Shown piece after piece: positions 48,288-58,846 of a stretch of 64,000 bases of DNA. How positions within the stretch are numbered: position 1 is the stretch's first letter; each line of letters starts with the position of its first letter. The notes under the pieces were generated by a model. That model searched no databases and was not told the origin of the DNA. It was given only the letters and a program-made list of their open reading frames with translations. The translations under genes and the position numbers were made by a program. Origin of the DNA: Lonicera japonica. Lineage: Eukaryota; Streptophyta; Magnoliopsida; Dipsacales; Caprifoliaceae. The stretch is taken from the NCBI GenBank assembly GCA_021464415.1, contig JAKCWG010000712.1:1-64000 (forward strand), read 5' to 3'.

Positions 48288-48665
48288 TTATGACCAGGGG
48301 ACATAGTAAAACTCTGAATGTTCGAATCTTCCTGCGACATCCTCCAACCGAGCGAGGTATAGGATTAACTTCTCGTCTCTGATCTTCCATTCCTTTAGGA
48401 CCTGATGGACTACCAGTGCCAAATCTCCGTACACTTGTATTTTTTTATACCTCTCTGGAGCGCGATCTCTAATCCGACTATACAAGCTTCATACTCAGCC
48501 ATGTTGTTGGCGCAAAAGAAGTCTAGGCGATAGAATACTGAGGAGTGAGTTTGATCTGGAGAGACTAACAGGATACCTATCCCATTTCTGTTTCGATTGG
48601 CGGCCCCGTCAAAGTAAAATTTTCAGTGTTCTTCGGTCTCAAGATTCATGATAGCTTCATCCGGG
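48288..48665 (-). pseudogene. Element 2 second (archaeal-type) RNase H domain
   Basis: Reads FDGAANRNRNGIGILLVSPD, then NNMAEYEACIVGLEIAL and QVYGDLALVVHQVL. The Asp in FDGAAN and Glu in AEYEAC are present. At the third acidic site (VYGDLAL) an Asp is present. Frame breaks occur near 48485. This domain supports the Tat/Ogre assignment. Confidence 0.75.
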
Positions 48666-48820
48666 AACTCGGCTTCTTCTAGCAAATCCCCCAATATGAG
48701 ATTGTGGGCGAGGTAATCAGCTATGACCTTTCCTTTTACTGCTTTCTGGGTCATGTAGGTGATGTCAAACTCAAAGAGTAAAAACAACTATTTTTCCATA
48801 CGGTTTGAGAGGGCTGGTTT

Positions 48821-50116
48821 CTAGAAGAGATATTTCAGCGGATCAATTTGCGATGCCAAGATGACAGGGAAAACCAGCATGTAATGACGTAATTTTTTCG
48901 TTACCCAGACAAGAGTGGTGCATGATTTCTTTAATGACGTGTAGTTTAGCTCAAATGGGGAAAACTTTTTGCTAACATAGTAAATGGCCTGTTCCCTCCG
49001 TGTATCGGTCAAATGTTGGGTTAGCACGGCCCCTGTAGCCGTATCAGTGAATGTTAGGTATAGGATCAATGGCAATCCGATTTGGGATGGGGCTAGTACT
49101 AGAGGATTGGAGAGGTAGTTTTTGATTTTATCGAAAGCCTCTTGGCACTGATCGTTCAATTCTCTTGGTGATGATTTCCTCAGGAGTTTGAAGATGGGTT
49201 CACACGTTTGGGTAAGCTAAGAGATGAACCTGCTGATGTACTGTAAATTGCGCAAAAATCCACGGACTTCCTTCTCGGTACAAGGCTTGCACATATCTTG
49301 GATAGCTTTAACTTTGACAGGGTCTACCTCGATTTATTTCTTACTGAAGACATAGCCCAGGAGTTTTCCCATGGTTACCCTAAACACACACTTCTGAGGA
49401 TTGAGTCTTATCTGATACTAGCGGAACCGGTCAAAAAAGGCTCGTATGGCTGGAACATGGCCTTCTCTTTCTTTTGACTTGATAATCATATCATCCATAT
49501 ATAATTATACCTCTTTGTGGATCATGTCGTGGAAGATAGATATAGCTGCTCTTAGATATGTAGCCCTGGCATTCTTTAGCCCGAATGGCATGATAGTGTA
49601 GCAATACGTTCCCCATGGTGTGATGAATTACGTTTTCTCTTGGTGGTCTTCCTGCATCTTGATCTGATTATACCTGGCGAAACTGTCTACAAACGACTTC
49701 AAGGCATGGTTGGCAGTATTATCCACTATCAAATCAATGTTAGGTAGGGGAAAATCATCTTTTGGGCAAGCCTTGTTGAGATCCCGATAATCCACACACA
49801 TGCGGACTTTCCCATTTGCCTTAGGAACAGGCACAATATTGGCTAACCACGAGGGGTAATCGATTACCCGTAGGAACCCCACACTTAATTATTTCATTAC
49901 TTCCTCTTTCACTTTCAGGGACCATTCTGGCGTAAGTTTTCTCAGTTTTTGTTTAACGGGTCTGGACTCCGGCTTGGTGTGTATCTCATGCATGACTATC
50001 TGGCTGTTTAAACCTGGCATATCGGTATAGGACCAGGCAAAGATATCCATGTACTCATTCAAAGTTTGTGTGAATTCCTCTCTCTCAGTTTCATTTAAAT
50101 TTGCCATAATACACAC
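48821..50116 (-). pseudogene. Element 2 reverse transcriptase and RNase H
   Basis: The RT lead-in (50116-49889) has EYMDIFAWSYTDMPGL. The fingers and palm (49882-49628) have YPSWLANIVPVPKANGKVRM, then CVDYRDLNKACPKDDFPLP. The catalytic motif is YMDD (49490-49501), immediately after an in-frame TAA (49505-49507). The RNase H part (49159-48821) has CQEAFDKIKNYLSNPLVLA, EQAIYYVSKKFSPFELNY and LVWVTKKLRHYML. Breaks lie between each of these segments. Catalytic Asp pair present, polyprotein disrupted. Confidence 0.85.
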
Positions 50117-50119
50117 CTA

Positions 50120-50990
50120 TTTCCTTTCCCCTTTGGTCCCGAGATTAATCACAAGAGTATCTCCTTCCTCAATCTGTATACGCTGATCCTCCCCCTCGGG
50201 ATGTTCGTTTAGTCTTTCCATATCCATAGAGGCAACCACAGACTCAACAATATCAGAGTACTTCAAAATGGAATCTATTTCATTGATAACAGTGTTTATA
50301 GGTACAAGTTTAAAAAGTAAATCTAGGAGTGACTCCTCCCTAGTCCTGCCCTCACTTTCTTTCTCTCACCTTTACAATTTCACTATTTTCCCTTTCTACC
50401 CGATATTCTGGATCGGCGTGAATTAAGTGCACATGATCATCTCTTAGTTCATCATTCTCTAGGGCCATGATGTCAAAGAGATCTCCGATCATTTTTTCCT
50501 TTTCATCTTCCTCGTCTTCACTTTCTTTATCTAGTTCTCTCGGCCCGATCGTTAACTTGGTGGAGAAGGTATGTATGATATTTTCTTTGAGGTAAAGGTC
50601 TTCTTCATAAAAGATTTTCCATCCCAGCAGGTTTTTTCCATCGCTGTTTCTCCAAGACTCTTGAAAGCTGCAAAAGGGGAAGTCCTCTCCTTCTTTGAAA
50701 AAAAACCCGTTTAGGGAGTTGAAGCTCGGATGCTGATGCCCTTGACCCAAATTCTTTCGGTTGTCTTCATTGGTGTGTTGGTACCCCAATCCTTCTCTCT
50801 CGAATCTTATTACTAGTTCCAAGGCCTGAAGTAGTCCCTGCTGCCCCGTTCATAAACTGGCTCCGGGCAAATATTTCATCATTCTCAGTATATTTATGAT
50901 CTTGGTACTAAGACCGGGGATATTATCAGGGGGTAGATACTCAATTCTCTGGGTGGTCAATGTTTGCACTTGGGGCTCTTAGGAGAAATC
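50120..50990 (-). pseudogene. Element 2 protease-RT linker
   Basis: The reading continues in pieces between protease and RT: QTLTTQRIEYLPPDNIPGLS, MMKYLPGASL and FEREGLGYQ, then a long acidic stretch rich in Glu/Asp (50530-50440). Such a linker is typical of large Tat/Ogre elements; its role is not known to me. Confidence 0.55.
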
Positions 50991-50996
50991 TCATAA

Positions 50997-51809
50997 CTAT
51001 ATGCTCTGGCTGCCAATACCTAGGATTGATAGTTCCAGATCTAACAAGGTCCTTTCAGGATCTCCTTGGATGGTGATTATCTTCCTTTCGAAAGGTATCT
51101 TGATCTTCTGGTGCAAGGAGGAGGGGAGCACTCCTATATCGTGTAACCATGCTCTGTCTAGCAGAAGGTTAAAACTGGAGGGGATGTCTATAATTTGAAA
51201 ATCGACCCGAAAGTTTCCTAGACCGACCATAAGATCAAGTTTCAAAGAGCCCAGAACGGCCCTTCTAGTGTTGTCATAAGCCCTAACTGTTACATCTGAT
51301 GGAGAGAGATCTGCATCAATAATGGCCAAACATCTGGCGGTTATCAGAGGGCAAACATTTATAGTTGACCCGTTATCGATGAGAACTTGTGGCAGGATCT
51401 TTCCTCGGGTCCGAATTATAATATGGAATGCTAGGCTATGTTTTTTTCCCAGTGGTGACAGGTCTTCATCCGAAAATGACAGGCTTCTTTGCACAGTAAG
51501 CGACCCAATCATACTTGACAGCTGTTCTGGCGTAGACTCTGGTGGTATGACGGGCTCATCTAGGAGTTTGATAAAGGCAGTCCTATGGAGTTTGGAGGTA
51601 ACTAGGAGGCCCCAAATGGTGATGTGTGCTTGGGTTTTTTTCAACTGTTCTAGCACTCGATCACCCCTTGTTTCCTTAGGGGGGTCTATTTCCCAACATC
51701 TATTAGCGGTGGCTGATATACCCTTCTCGAACGGGTGATCTACTGTATCTAAAGAGATGCTGGGTCTGATTCTTCTGAGGTTTCTTGTGGATCTGTTTCT
51801 GCCGTCCAA
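50997..51809 (-). pseudogene. Element 2 aspartic protease region
   Basis: A 270-codon open stretch on minus contains the active-site motif VLIDNGSTINVCPL, preceded by LAFHIIIRTRGKILPQ. It is followed by VRAYDNTRRAVLGSL and the flap-distal segment FNLLLDRAWLHDIGVLPSSL. Retroelement protease processes Gag-Pol. The catalytic Asp is present. This is the longest uninterrupted domain of the element, but it is flanked by stops. Confidence 0.8.
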
Positions 51810-52113
51810 CTAAAAGTCTTGGGAGAATTCTTTATCATATAGATTGTCCCCTTTGGAGGGCTTGGGAGCTTCCATGGTTGTTTTTTCTTATCCTGGGTCC
51901 ATCATATCCCAGATTTTTTGGGATTGGTCTTGATTGCAAGTGGGTGAGAGATCCCCTAATTTGCCTTTCCTAAACCCTGCCCGGATAGGAATTTCATCTT
52001 AGCCATCCACTAATCGATTATCGGATTGAGGCTTGGGGCCACTTGGGTTTTTTTAAGCGGCACAACTGGTGCTTTCTTCTCATTGTAAGTTGGGTCATCT
52101 CGGATGAGTCCCA

Positions 52114-53818
52114 CTAGATCAAAACCTCTTCATCTGTGGTCAAGGCATTGATCCCTGCCGATGGAGCGTGGTTAGGAAGAGGGTTATTGGTGACGTTGGG
52201 CCGGCCGGGTGTGGGGATGGTTCCAGCCTCGATTAGGTCCTGGATACGGTGACGGAGTGACAAACAACGTTTCGTGTCATGGCTGGTAGCTTGATGATAC
52301 GCACAATTCTCGTTCATCCTCCAAGTACTGGGAATAGGGTTTAGTAGGGGGCGCAAGTTGAGCGGAGTGATTAGTCTGGTATTTTAGAATAATTCCAGAC
52401 TTTTGACTAGAGTAGTGGAAAGGGTGCAAAAATTCCTCCTCTTCTTGACTTCTGTGTTTGACGAGTCTCCTTGTGTAAGCCAACTCATCGGAGGTGTTTG
52501 TTGTGACTGTTGAAATGGGTTCTGTTGATATAGGTATGTGCTCAGTTGGTTTACGGCTGGGGTGGCCGTCTTCTTCCCAGTATATGAGGCTTTCTTGGTA
52601 TCGATCTCTACTTTCTTGGCCAATTCTTCCTCTACTTGTGATCCCATGCTTAGCAAAGCCCTGAAGTATGAGAAGACTTGTTTTCCCATGCAACTTAATA
52701 CCGCTAGAGTAAAGTTTTTTTGTATGATTTCCAACTGCTCTTCTTCATTGGGCCGTTTGGACATTTGGGAGGCCATTTCACTCCAGCGTGTGACAAAATC
52801 GCTGAAGCTTTCTTTCTCGCCTTGCTTAGCCATTTCTAAGTGCTTACGGGTGATTTCTAAATTCTCGTTGAACCCATACTTAGTCATAAACTCTTTGAAG
52901 ACGTCTCCCCAAGTCTTCGTGTGATGTCTCTCCAAATCAAAAAACCATCTCAAGGCGGCCCCCGTGAAAGTCATATGAAAGGCCTGAGCCAACTCAGGTC
53001 CTTCGCAACCAGACACTTACATGGATCTAATGTATGATTGAAGTTGAGTCTTCGGGGGTGTGGTTCCGGTAAATTTGGTGATAGAGGGGAGCTTAAATCT
53101 TTGAGGCAATCTAGCTTCAGGGTAGAGGAAGAAGGCATTCATATCTGTAATCTCATCTGCTCCTTTTATTAGGGAAACTCCCTTCTGCATGGCCTTTATC
53201 TGTTCATTTAATTTCTTCATTTCTTCGCTCTCTTTTAACACCTTTTCGGGCTGTTCCCAAGCTATAACTGATTCTGCATATACTACCCGGAGTCGGTTGA
53301 TATATGGGTAATCGTTAGGAGGGGCTACTAGGGCTGGTGGTGGGACAGGTCTTTCCTGAACTTGCGCCATTACTGGTATTGAGGATCAAAAGTCCAACCG
53401 GATCAAAACCTGGTTGGACTTGGGGTTGTGGCCAAACGATGGGTGACTCTTGTTGCTGATAGCTAGGGCCTAAATCTGGGTCCCACTGAGTTTGGTTGTT
53501 GGGGTCGGTTTGAACAGGATTGGCTGGGATGGGACCTGTTTTCTGTGGGTTGGTTCCTTGGACTGGGGGGAGTACTTGTGATGACTGCCCTTGATTTGGA
53601 TCTCGATTTGGTGGTAGTCGTTCAAACCTCGGTGGTGCAGTTCGTTCGGCTGACAACTTTTCTATTCGAATTCGGGTACCCTGTTGGTCGGTTGTGAGGC
53701 TCCCTAGATTCTTGCTGACGGTCATTAGTAAATGATGCATCTCGGCTAGGGTCGGCTGGACTGTTGATGCCTCGGCTAGGCTCTACTTTATTTCTTGGTT
53801 CTCACGTCCATCGGTCAT
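52114..53818 (-). pseudogene. Element 2 gag
   Basis: The ATG at 53818 starts the frame, with a TAG at codon 12. It continues as a Pro/Gln-rich N-terminus (53740-53380), shifts frame near 53375, then reads YPYINRLRVVYAESV and EEMKKLNEQIKAM. An in-frame stop (53017-53019) is followed by the capsid core AFHMTFTGAALRWFFDLERH, TWGDVFKEFMTKYGFN and FSDFVTRWSEMASQM. The C-terminal part (52356-52114) has a Cys/His element in CAYHQATSHDTKRCLSLRHR. Gag packages element RNA. At least three lesions inactivate it. Confidence 0.8.
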
Positions 53819-54567
53819 TGCAGATATGCTTGGTCTTACTAGACTTTCAGTATGATCTCGACTGGCCCAACCTTCCAGACTGTCGTCACTTTAGGGCTGT
53901 AGACGAAACCACATGGCGGAGGTGAATGAAAACTATGGTGCGACTCAATTTTTACCAAAAGAACCACTAAAAAACATAATATCACCGAGAAAAGACTCGG
54001 GTTTTTAAATGAGTGGTGTAAAGAAAGCCGTAAGGCGGTACATCCCATACGGCTGTTTGACAAGTGTTTTATCTGACTCGATCTTATATGCAGTGCAGGT
54101 GTACGAGCGGTTAAGGCTTTAGACTCCCTCCTTTTTGGTAAGACCTTGCGATATACCCCAGGGGCAGGTACGTGCAAGAATCTTTTAATATACTTCCCGG
54201 GTACGTGAGTGTTCTCGTCACTCGATATACCTCGGGGGCATACTTGGCCAAGGAGAGTGAAAGTAAATCCTTTCAGTTTATGTTGGCCCAAGCAAGCCAA
54301 CTCCCTACTCACTTATAGTACTTCCGAGGGTTTGGGAAAATTTCACACTCGTATAATCAATGCATGATTTGTGATGTGCGTGTAAAGTTCAAAAGGTCAG
54401 GTTTATAAATATCATTATCTTTATTACGTATTTTTGGAAAACTCTCACTTTTATTAGAAAAAAGTTTCTTCGCAATCAATTAACATAAGAAAGAAGTAGG
54501 AAAAGCAGGAAAAGCAGATTTTCAACAAATAAACAAAAGTCCATATATAAGAGCCTAGTTTTCTAAG
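53819..54567 (-). other. 5' leader of element 2
   Basis: Lies between the primer-binding site and the gag ATG. Open frames occur in it by chance, but none resembles a known protein. Confidence 0.6.
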
Positions 54568-54585
54568 TCCCCAGCAGAGTCGCCA
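54568..54585 (-). other. Primer-binding site of element 2
   Basis: On minus, TGGCGACTCTGCTGGGGA starts one base after the end of the 5' LTR. This sequence type is used by Ogre/Tat elements, I believe with tRNA-Arg as primer; the tRNA identity is from memory. Confidence 0.8.
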
Positions 54586-54586
54586 C

Positions 54587-56106
54587 TGTGAGAATCTGCA
54601 AATGCGACCCCAGGGTCTCAACATCTAGTTTGGGAGTCTAAAACATCGGAAAGGATTCCGTTTGTTCCATTTGCTTCTATGTGTTGATAATTCATATCAG
54701 GTGTCCCTCTATCCTATTTATAAATGCAAGAGGGTTCGTTAAGAGTCGTCAATATGTTTTACGAGAAAACGGACAAAATAGTTGTGTGAGAGAAAATGAT
54801 ATAGATAAGTCTTTCTTTACACATTTGTCTACGAAACCAGGATTCTATATGGTTCGGGAACTGTGTTACATATTAGGAAGGTGTTAAGCACCTGTTCCGC
54901 CCTTTTGGACTCTAGTGGTCTTATATGTTTATTCTATGTTGAAAAACTTAGATGCTTTTACTGACAGTCTACTACTTCTTAAATAAAAACCCTAATTTGG
55001 GAAAAATGGAGAAATGGATGAAAACCTTTGTATTCCGGGATCCGATGTTTATTTTAAGAGATGTGAATACAAGTGACAAAGCTTTTTTATTTTGGAAGAG
55101 AGTTTTCCCGTATTATTTACTCAGATAATAATATTGGTTTTCTCATGTTGATTATTTTAGAAAAGTCTGGATCTTGTGTCGGAACTAATTTGATATGGAA
55201 TTGAACTCTTTGAGGAGAGTTTTATCAGATATGTCGCAGTCTATAAGGAAGACTAGATATGCCTAAATTTAATTCCTAAGTAAGTTTTATTAGTCCGGGT
55301 TTTGAAAATCTAGTTTTATCTAGACGGCAATATTCTTACTTTTCTAGTTTTGCAAATGATTTTATCAGGGTTTTAGCTTTGAAAACAGTAGACTATTTTA
55401 TAACTTGGCAATAAGTTTATTCAAATAAAATGTGGACGAAAAAACAGAAATGAAACAAGTACACAGATATCTAATTTTAAATACTGGAAGAGACTTTCTT
55501 TACCTTCCCGACGAGAATAACGATAAGAGAGAAAATAGAATACGGCGGAGAAATCTCAGGCAATAATAATATTTTTTTTCTTCAGATATTTCTGAGAATT
55601 CGATTCTAGAAGTTCGATAAGCTAATAATAGATTCGAGAATTCTTCAGAAATAAGACGATCGTAGAATAAACTTGATAGAACACCAAAAAATCAGACAGA
55701 ATAACAGAGTTTTTTCGATTCTAAGTTGCTGCCTCTAACCCTTGGGGGTGTTGACCTATTTATAGTGCTGGGGAGAGTTTTCATGCGACATTTCTCCAGA
55801 AAGGACAAGTGTCGCGCGACATTTGGTACAATGTCGCGCGACAAACGACTGAAATGACCCTTCTGACATACTGATTGATTAGAAAGTGGTTGGTCTGTGT
55901 TCGGGAAACTTGTCACGCGATATAAGTGAGATTGTCGCGCAACATAATGGTTTGTCGAGCAATAATTTCCCTTAAAAATAGGTTTGTTTGGCCAACAAAA
56001 CCCTTCGGGGCAATTTCGGGTGCTCAGGTGGGGCTCGGACTCCAAAAAGTGTACTTTTCGATAGCCGTTAGGGTTTTTGCGAGAGTCACGAATTGAGGTG
56101 TCTACA
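54587..56106 (-). repeat. 5' LTR of element 2
   Basis: Direct repeat of 37652-39136, 1520 bp, about 35 bp longer than the other copy because of an extra segment near 55620-55655. Ends TG and CA. On minus it carries TATAAATA at 55757-55764. Confidence 0.9.
55757..55964 (-). promoter_or_regulatory. LTR promoter of element 2: palindrome cluster and TATA box
   Basis: TATAAATA (minus, 55757-55764) is preceded on its strand by TGTCGCGCGACA at 55810-55821 and 55832-55843 (both perfect 12-bp palindromes), and by variants at 55911-55922, 55933-55944 and 55953-55964. A half-site lies at 55783-55790. This is the promoter for genomic RNA. Confidence 0.75.
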
Positions 56107-56457
56107 GCGACGGACCGGTCCACATAAAAAAAATTTGTATCGGTCCGCTCTTTAAAGAAAAGTGGATTCCATGGAAATTTCAAGATAAGGCCGGACTGGT
56201 ACACATTAGCATTGTGTGTACCGGTCCGCTCTTTTGAAAGTGAAAAACTCAATTTTAGAAACACAAACTTTCATAATTTTTAACCACCTTAGAAAATTAA
56301 ATTCAAATGCCAATGCTCACTATTAATCTTCAATGCATCACTTTGGTAGGTTGGCTTGCTTGTAGTTCTTCAAAAGTTATCTCGAACGACTCAACAAACT
56401 TACAAACAAACGTGTTTTTGTCAAAGGAATAAAGCTAACAAAAATATAGACTTTACA
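56107..56457 (-). repeat. Sirevirus-like Copia LTR, part right of the element 2 insertion
   Basis: Ends CA at 56457 next to a polypurine tract, so this is the start of a 3' LTR on minus. It contains an inverted repeat, CGGACTGGTACACA (56192-56205) and TGTGTACCGGTCCG (56215-56228), matching in 13 of 14 positions, and GGACCGGTCC at 56111-56120. Clustered LTR palindromes are known from Sireviruses. Homologous to 60635-60982. Confidence 0.6.
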
Positions 56458-58212
56458 ATCTCCCCCTTTGGCTATTCCAAGACAAAACACATACAGCATA
56501 ACAGACTCGATGACTCAATCACTATAACTATGCTATCTTATACGCAATTACAATTAAAGAATCAATTCTTGCCCATTGCAAAATAACTAAGGATGCAAGA
56601 CATGCCAACACATTGAATCTCGTAGCCAGCTGCTTCAAATACTTGCCTCTCCTCATCTTGTACTTCAATCTGAAACACCAACGCTCAAACAAAACCTTTG
56701 AGAAGCATCTGGGTTATACGAGAGATAAATTAACAATGAAATCAAAATCTCCCTTAACCCAACAATTCCCTTTATAACTTCTTCTCCCCCTTTACCAATT
56801 CTTCTCCCCCTTTTATGAGGAATAGACAAAGGCAAAACAATGGAATATGTAGAGAATTCAAATATCTCTCATTAACTACTCCCCCTTTCTATGTACTCTC
56901 TCCCTGAAACTTATGGAAACTTTCCCTCCTACGTCAAAAAAAAAGACAAGAAACTCATAGAAAGAATACATGGAAAGTAGCAAAATAAGGAAACCAACTA
57001 TCTCTAACTTTTAAAGAAAACTGGTTTGGGGATTTGAAGCAAAAATTTGCCAAACAAAAACCATTTTAGCAAAACTTAAGATGCATTGCTATGTACATAT
57101 ACCAAATCCGAAAATTATTAATTAAGACAAAAAACTTATGATTTTCATTAAATTGATATATGTACTATGGGCAAAGTATGATAATCAACTAGTAAGTATA
57201 ATTACACCAAGCAAAAAAACTGTATTCAAATATATCCCGTTGTGCTTGAAAATTAAATCATACAAAGTGAAACAAATAAGCATAGGTCTTGAAAGATTCG
57301 TGCACCCATATGCGTGAAAATTTAAAAAGCCTCTAAGACATTAGATTTTTAACTTTTTCTCCCTCCGAAGCAATCTTTTTCTCTCAAACATGCAATTTTT
57401 TTATTATTTTTTTTTCATTTAATTTATAATGTTTTTATGCAAGCAATCATTCAATTTTGATAGAGGCTTTCACCCCTAGTGGAGACTAGCTATACACCAT
57501 TTTGGGAGCTTTCGGTTCTCCTTCCATTATGGTAGCCCTTTTCCATCCCTTCTACATTTTTTCCTCACTTTGCTTGTCTTTTAAATTTTCACTCAAAACT
57601 ACATCACCAAAACTCACTGCATATAATCACAACACTTAGACTACTTCTCTCAAAATAGTCCATATATAGGAACTTATGAATTTTCAATTTAAAGAACCAT
57701 GTCTAACCCATGTGATTATTCAAATATTCCAATGTAGATCGTTTAGTGTAATGTGCGGGATATACTAACATACTCTCATGTGATTGAAATAATATACCAC
57801 CGGTCTTAATTAAGTTAGGCAATATAGCACATATATCTCAAATTAAGCATTTATATCTAAAAATCATGAGATATCCGGAATTGAATAGTAACAATCATAT
57901 TGCATGCAAGTATTCAAGAAAATCTGGGATTTTAAATAGTCTAGCAAATTTCACAATGAAAATCCAAACTTGTATAGAAATAGGGATCTAAGCAAGGAGC
58001 TAAAACAAGACTGATCATATACGCAACTACCTAGTATAGCCAACCAACCGACCCCCAATGCTAGGCGAACTCCTAATCACCTAAGTGGGTGAAACGATCC
58101 CCTTCGGAACCCAAACTTGTGAAATCCTAGGAGTTCTAACCTTCCCATATCCTCCAAATTGCCTACCTCTAAGACCACCACCAAAACATAAAGCCTTAAG
58201 CTCATTGATAAT
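56458..58212 (-). other. Noncoding interior of a Sirevirus-like derivative, with several polypurine tracts
   Basis: Immediately after the LTR, AAAGGGGGAGAT (minus; 56458-56469) is a classical polypurine tract. Three more pyrimidine runs of the CTCCCCCTTT type occur near 56783, 56803 and 56880; multiple tracts are a Sirevirus trait. No gag or pol is left, except perhaps a short stretch near 58110-58190 giving QVWVPKG on minus, resembling the gag-protease junction region. So a large internal deletion or a non-autonomous element. Confidence 0.45.
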
Positions 58213-58846
58213 TGTGAACACCTCATTTTGCGACCCCCGCAAGAATTTTGAACTCTAAGAAAATGAATACACATGCATGCACAATCATTATTAGATGCAT
58301 ACATACCATATACATGTGATACAGGTCAAACAAGGAAGCCAAAAGGACACTCGGATGAGAAGTTACAAGAATTACCAGAAGCCGCCAGAACCGAAAACCG
58401 TCAAAACTCCTGGAAACTTGTGAAAGGAGAGATACCCATTTCTGATCATCCTCAAACTTTTAGAGTTATTATACATTTTCACAAGGAGAAACATATTCAA
58501 AAATCAGCTCAATTCGACGGTCGGATCTCCGAGAATTCAGAAAATTGAGAGTATATTTTGGGTAATCAAAAGATGACTTTCCCGAAGTCCAAATGAGCTC
58601 AAATTTAGTATGTAGATATGATATATAATGGGTAACAACATACTAAAAATAATATTGACCCAATAAGCCGTTTGCCGGGAATTAAAAAAAACCGCGTACG
58701 GACCCACACCCCTAGGGGTGTGTCCCCACGCCACACAAAGGTGTGTCGTGAGGACACACTCATTAAAGGTTGTATCCTTATGCCACACACCTGTGTGTGT
58801 CGTGGGGACACAATCCTTTGAGGCTCGTGTCCGCGGACAAACCCCT

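Larger units (their letters stand above)
37652..56106 (-). mobile_element. Element 2: 18.5-kb Tat/Ogre-type Ty3/Gypsy retrotransposon with two antisense accessory genes
   Basis: Two long direct repeats (37652-39136 and 54587-56106) start TGTGAGAATC and end GTGTCTACA on plus. The primer-binding site lies next to the right copy, so the element reads right to left. Order on minus: gag, protease, a linker, RT, RNase H, second RNase H, integrase. Two plus-strand accessory genes, with their own promoters, lie between integrase and the 3' LTR. Flanking 5-mers GCCAC and GCGAC are compatible with a mutated target duplication. LTR copies differ roughly once per 15-20 bases where I compared them, and coding domains carry several stops, so the insertion is not recent. 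It sits inside a Sirevirus-like LTR. Confidence 0.9.

Noticed and set aside
51001..52924. Plus-strand open frames over gag and protease of element 2
   Set aside because: Shadows of the minus-strand protease and capsid reading frames.
53839..54312. 157-codon minus-strand frame in the leader of element 2
   Set aside because: Low-complexity, no domain, and upstream of the real gag ATG at 53818; treated as leader.
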